Assembly (NCBI GenBank): GCA_003427395.1
Contig: BFEA01000497.1
Span: 502,619 to 530,085, forward strand
From: Chara braunii
Lineage: Eukaryota > Streptophyta > Charophyceae > Charales > Characeae
Direction of reading: 5' to 3'
Length of the DNA stretch: 27,467 nucleotides
In this document: one piece after another, positions 27,242 through 27,467 of the stretch
How positions within the stretch are numbered: position 1 is the first letter of the stretch
Layout of the letters: each line of letters opens with the position of its first letter
Program-made: the position numbers and the translations under genes
The notes under the pieces: model-generated
Database searches by the model: none
Seen by the model: only the letters and a program-made list of their open reading frames with translations
What the model was told of the DNA's origin: nothing

Positions 27242-27467
27242 TGTGGCATACTGCGTAGCCACACGGGCCCTACAAGGCCAGGCCCGGACATTCAGCCTAA
27301 AAGCCTAAAACTTAGGGCTTACAGGCCCCGTTCATTTCAGCCTGGATGCTGAAAAACGAGGGCCTGCAGGCCCTACCTCGTTTCAGCCTATTTCTGCGTC
27401 TTTTCAGACCCAGAGTTTTCAGCCTGAAACGGAGGGCCATTTTCAGGCCCTCATTGTTTCGACCTGC
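27242..27467 (+). repeat. Second copy of the LTR-3 start, cut by the window end
   Basis: Matches 19651-19875 closely, with a few substitutions and small indels, and starts at the same TGTGGCATACTG. No polypurine tract precedes it, so it is not clearly the 3' LTR of the element at 19651. It may be a separate insertion in front of the LINE or a solo LTR. The rest lies outside the window. Confidence 0.8.

Overview
The window looks like repeat-packed nuclear DNA of a streptophyte plant or alga. It holds chromodomain-type Ty3/gypsy elements, an L1-type LINE, iMet-tRNA primer sites, long microsatellites, and single N positions typical of a draft scaffold. The gag N-terminus and general style resemble gypsy elements of charophytes such as Chara; this is recognition from memory and not proof. 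I find no host gene, rRNA, tRNA or CRISPR array. Every substantial coding stretch belongs to a mobile element, and all of them carry stops or frameshifts.

Layout. 1-989: A-rich non-coding DNA ending in a tetranucleotide repeat. 990-10131: an old minus-strand Ty3/gypsy element ('gypsy-1') between two ~550-580 bp direct repeats that are probably partial LTRs. Its gag, protease, RT, RNase H and integrase are all broken, and a ~0.93 kb insertion rich in microsatellites splits the integrase. 10136-18722: a plus-strand Ty3/gypsy element ('gypsy-2') with TG...CA LTRs, a 4-bp target duplication (CTAC), an iMet primer-binding site, a polypurine tract, and a nearly readable gag-pol whose visible RT, RNase H and integrase catalytic residues are kept. 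Its two LTRs differ in length (273 versus 1383 bp) because ~1.1 kb is present only in the right one. 18728-19650: non-coding DNA with a possible 51-nt intron and many perfect palindromes. 19651-20701: a third probable LTR with an adjacent iMet-type primer site; its first 225 bp recur at 27242-27467. 21679-27188: a degenerate minus-strand L1-like LINE with ORF1 and ORF2 (endonuclease, RT, C-terminal zinc-finger region).

The most unusual points are: (1) an 84-bp piece of mitochondrial-type atp1 coding sequence inside a ~0.4 kb patch that replaces part of the LINE reverse transcriptase; (2) tandem 77-bp repeats whose junctions read as merged splice acceptor/donor sites (GCAG|GTAAGT), together with seven exact CAGGTAAGT 9-mers across the window; (3) an (AG)16 ... 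(CT)27 foldback enclosing another hairpin; (4) thirteen copies of GGCTATGG confined to LTR-like and non-coding segments of unrelated elements; (5) a dense field of perfect palindromes at 19250-19860, partly repeated at 27242. I see no new multi-gene system. The interest lies in element nesting, organelle DNA capture, and repeated splice-like and palindromic motifs.
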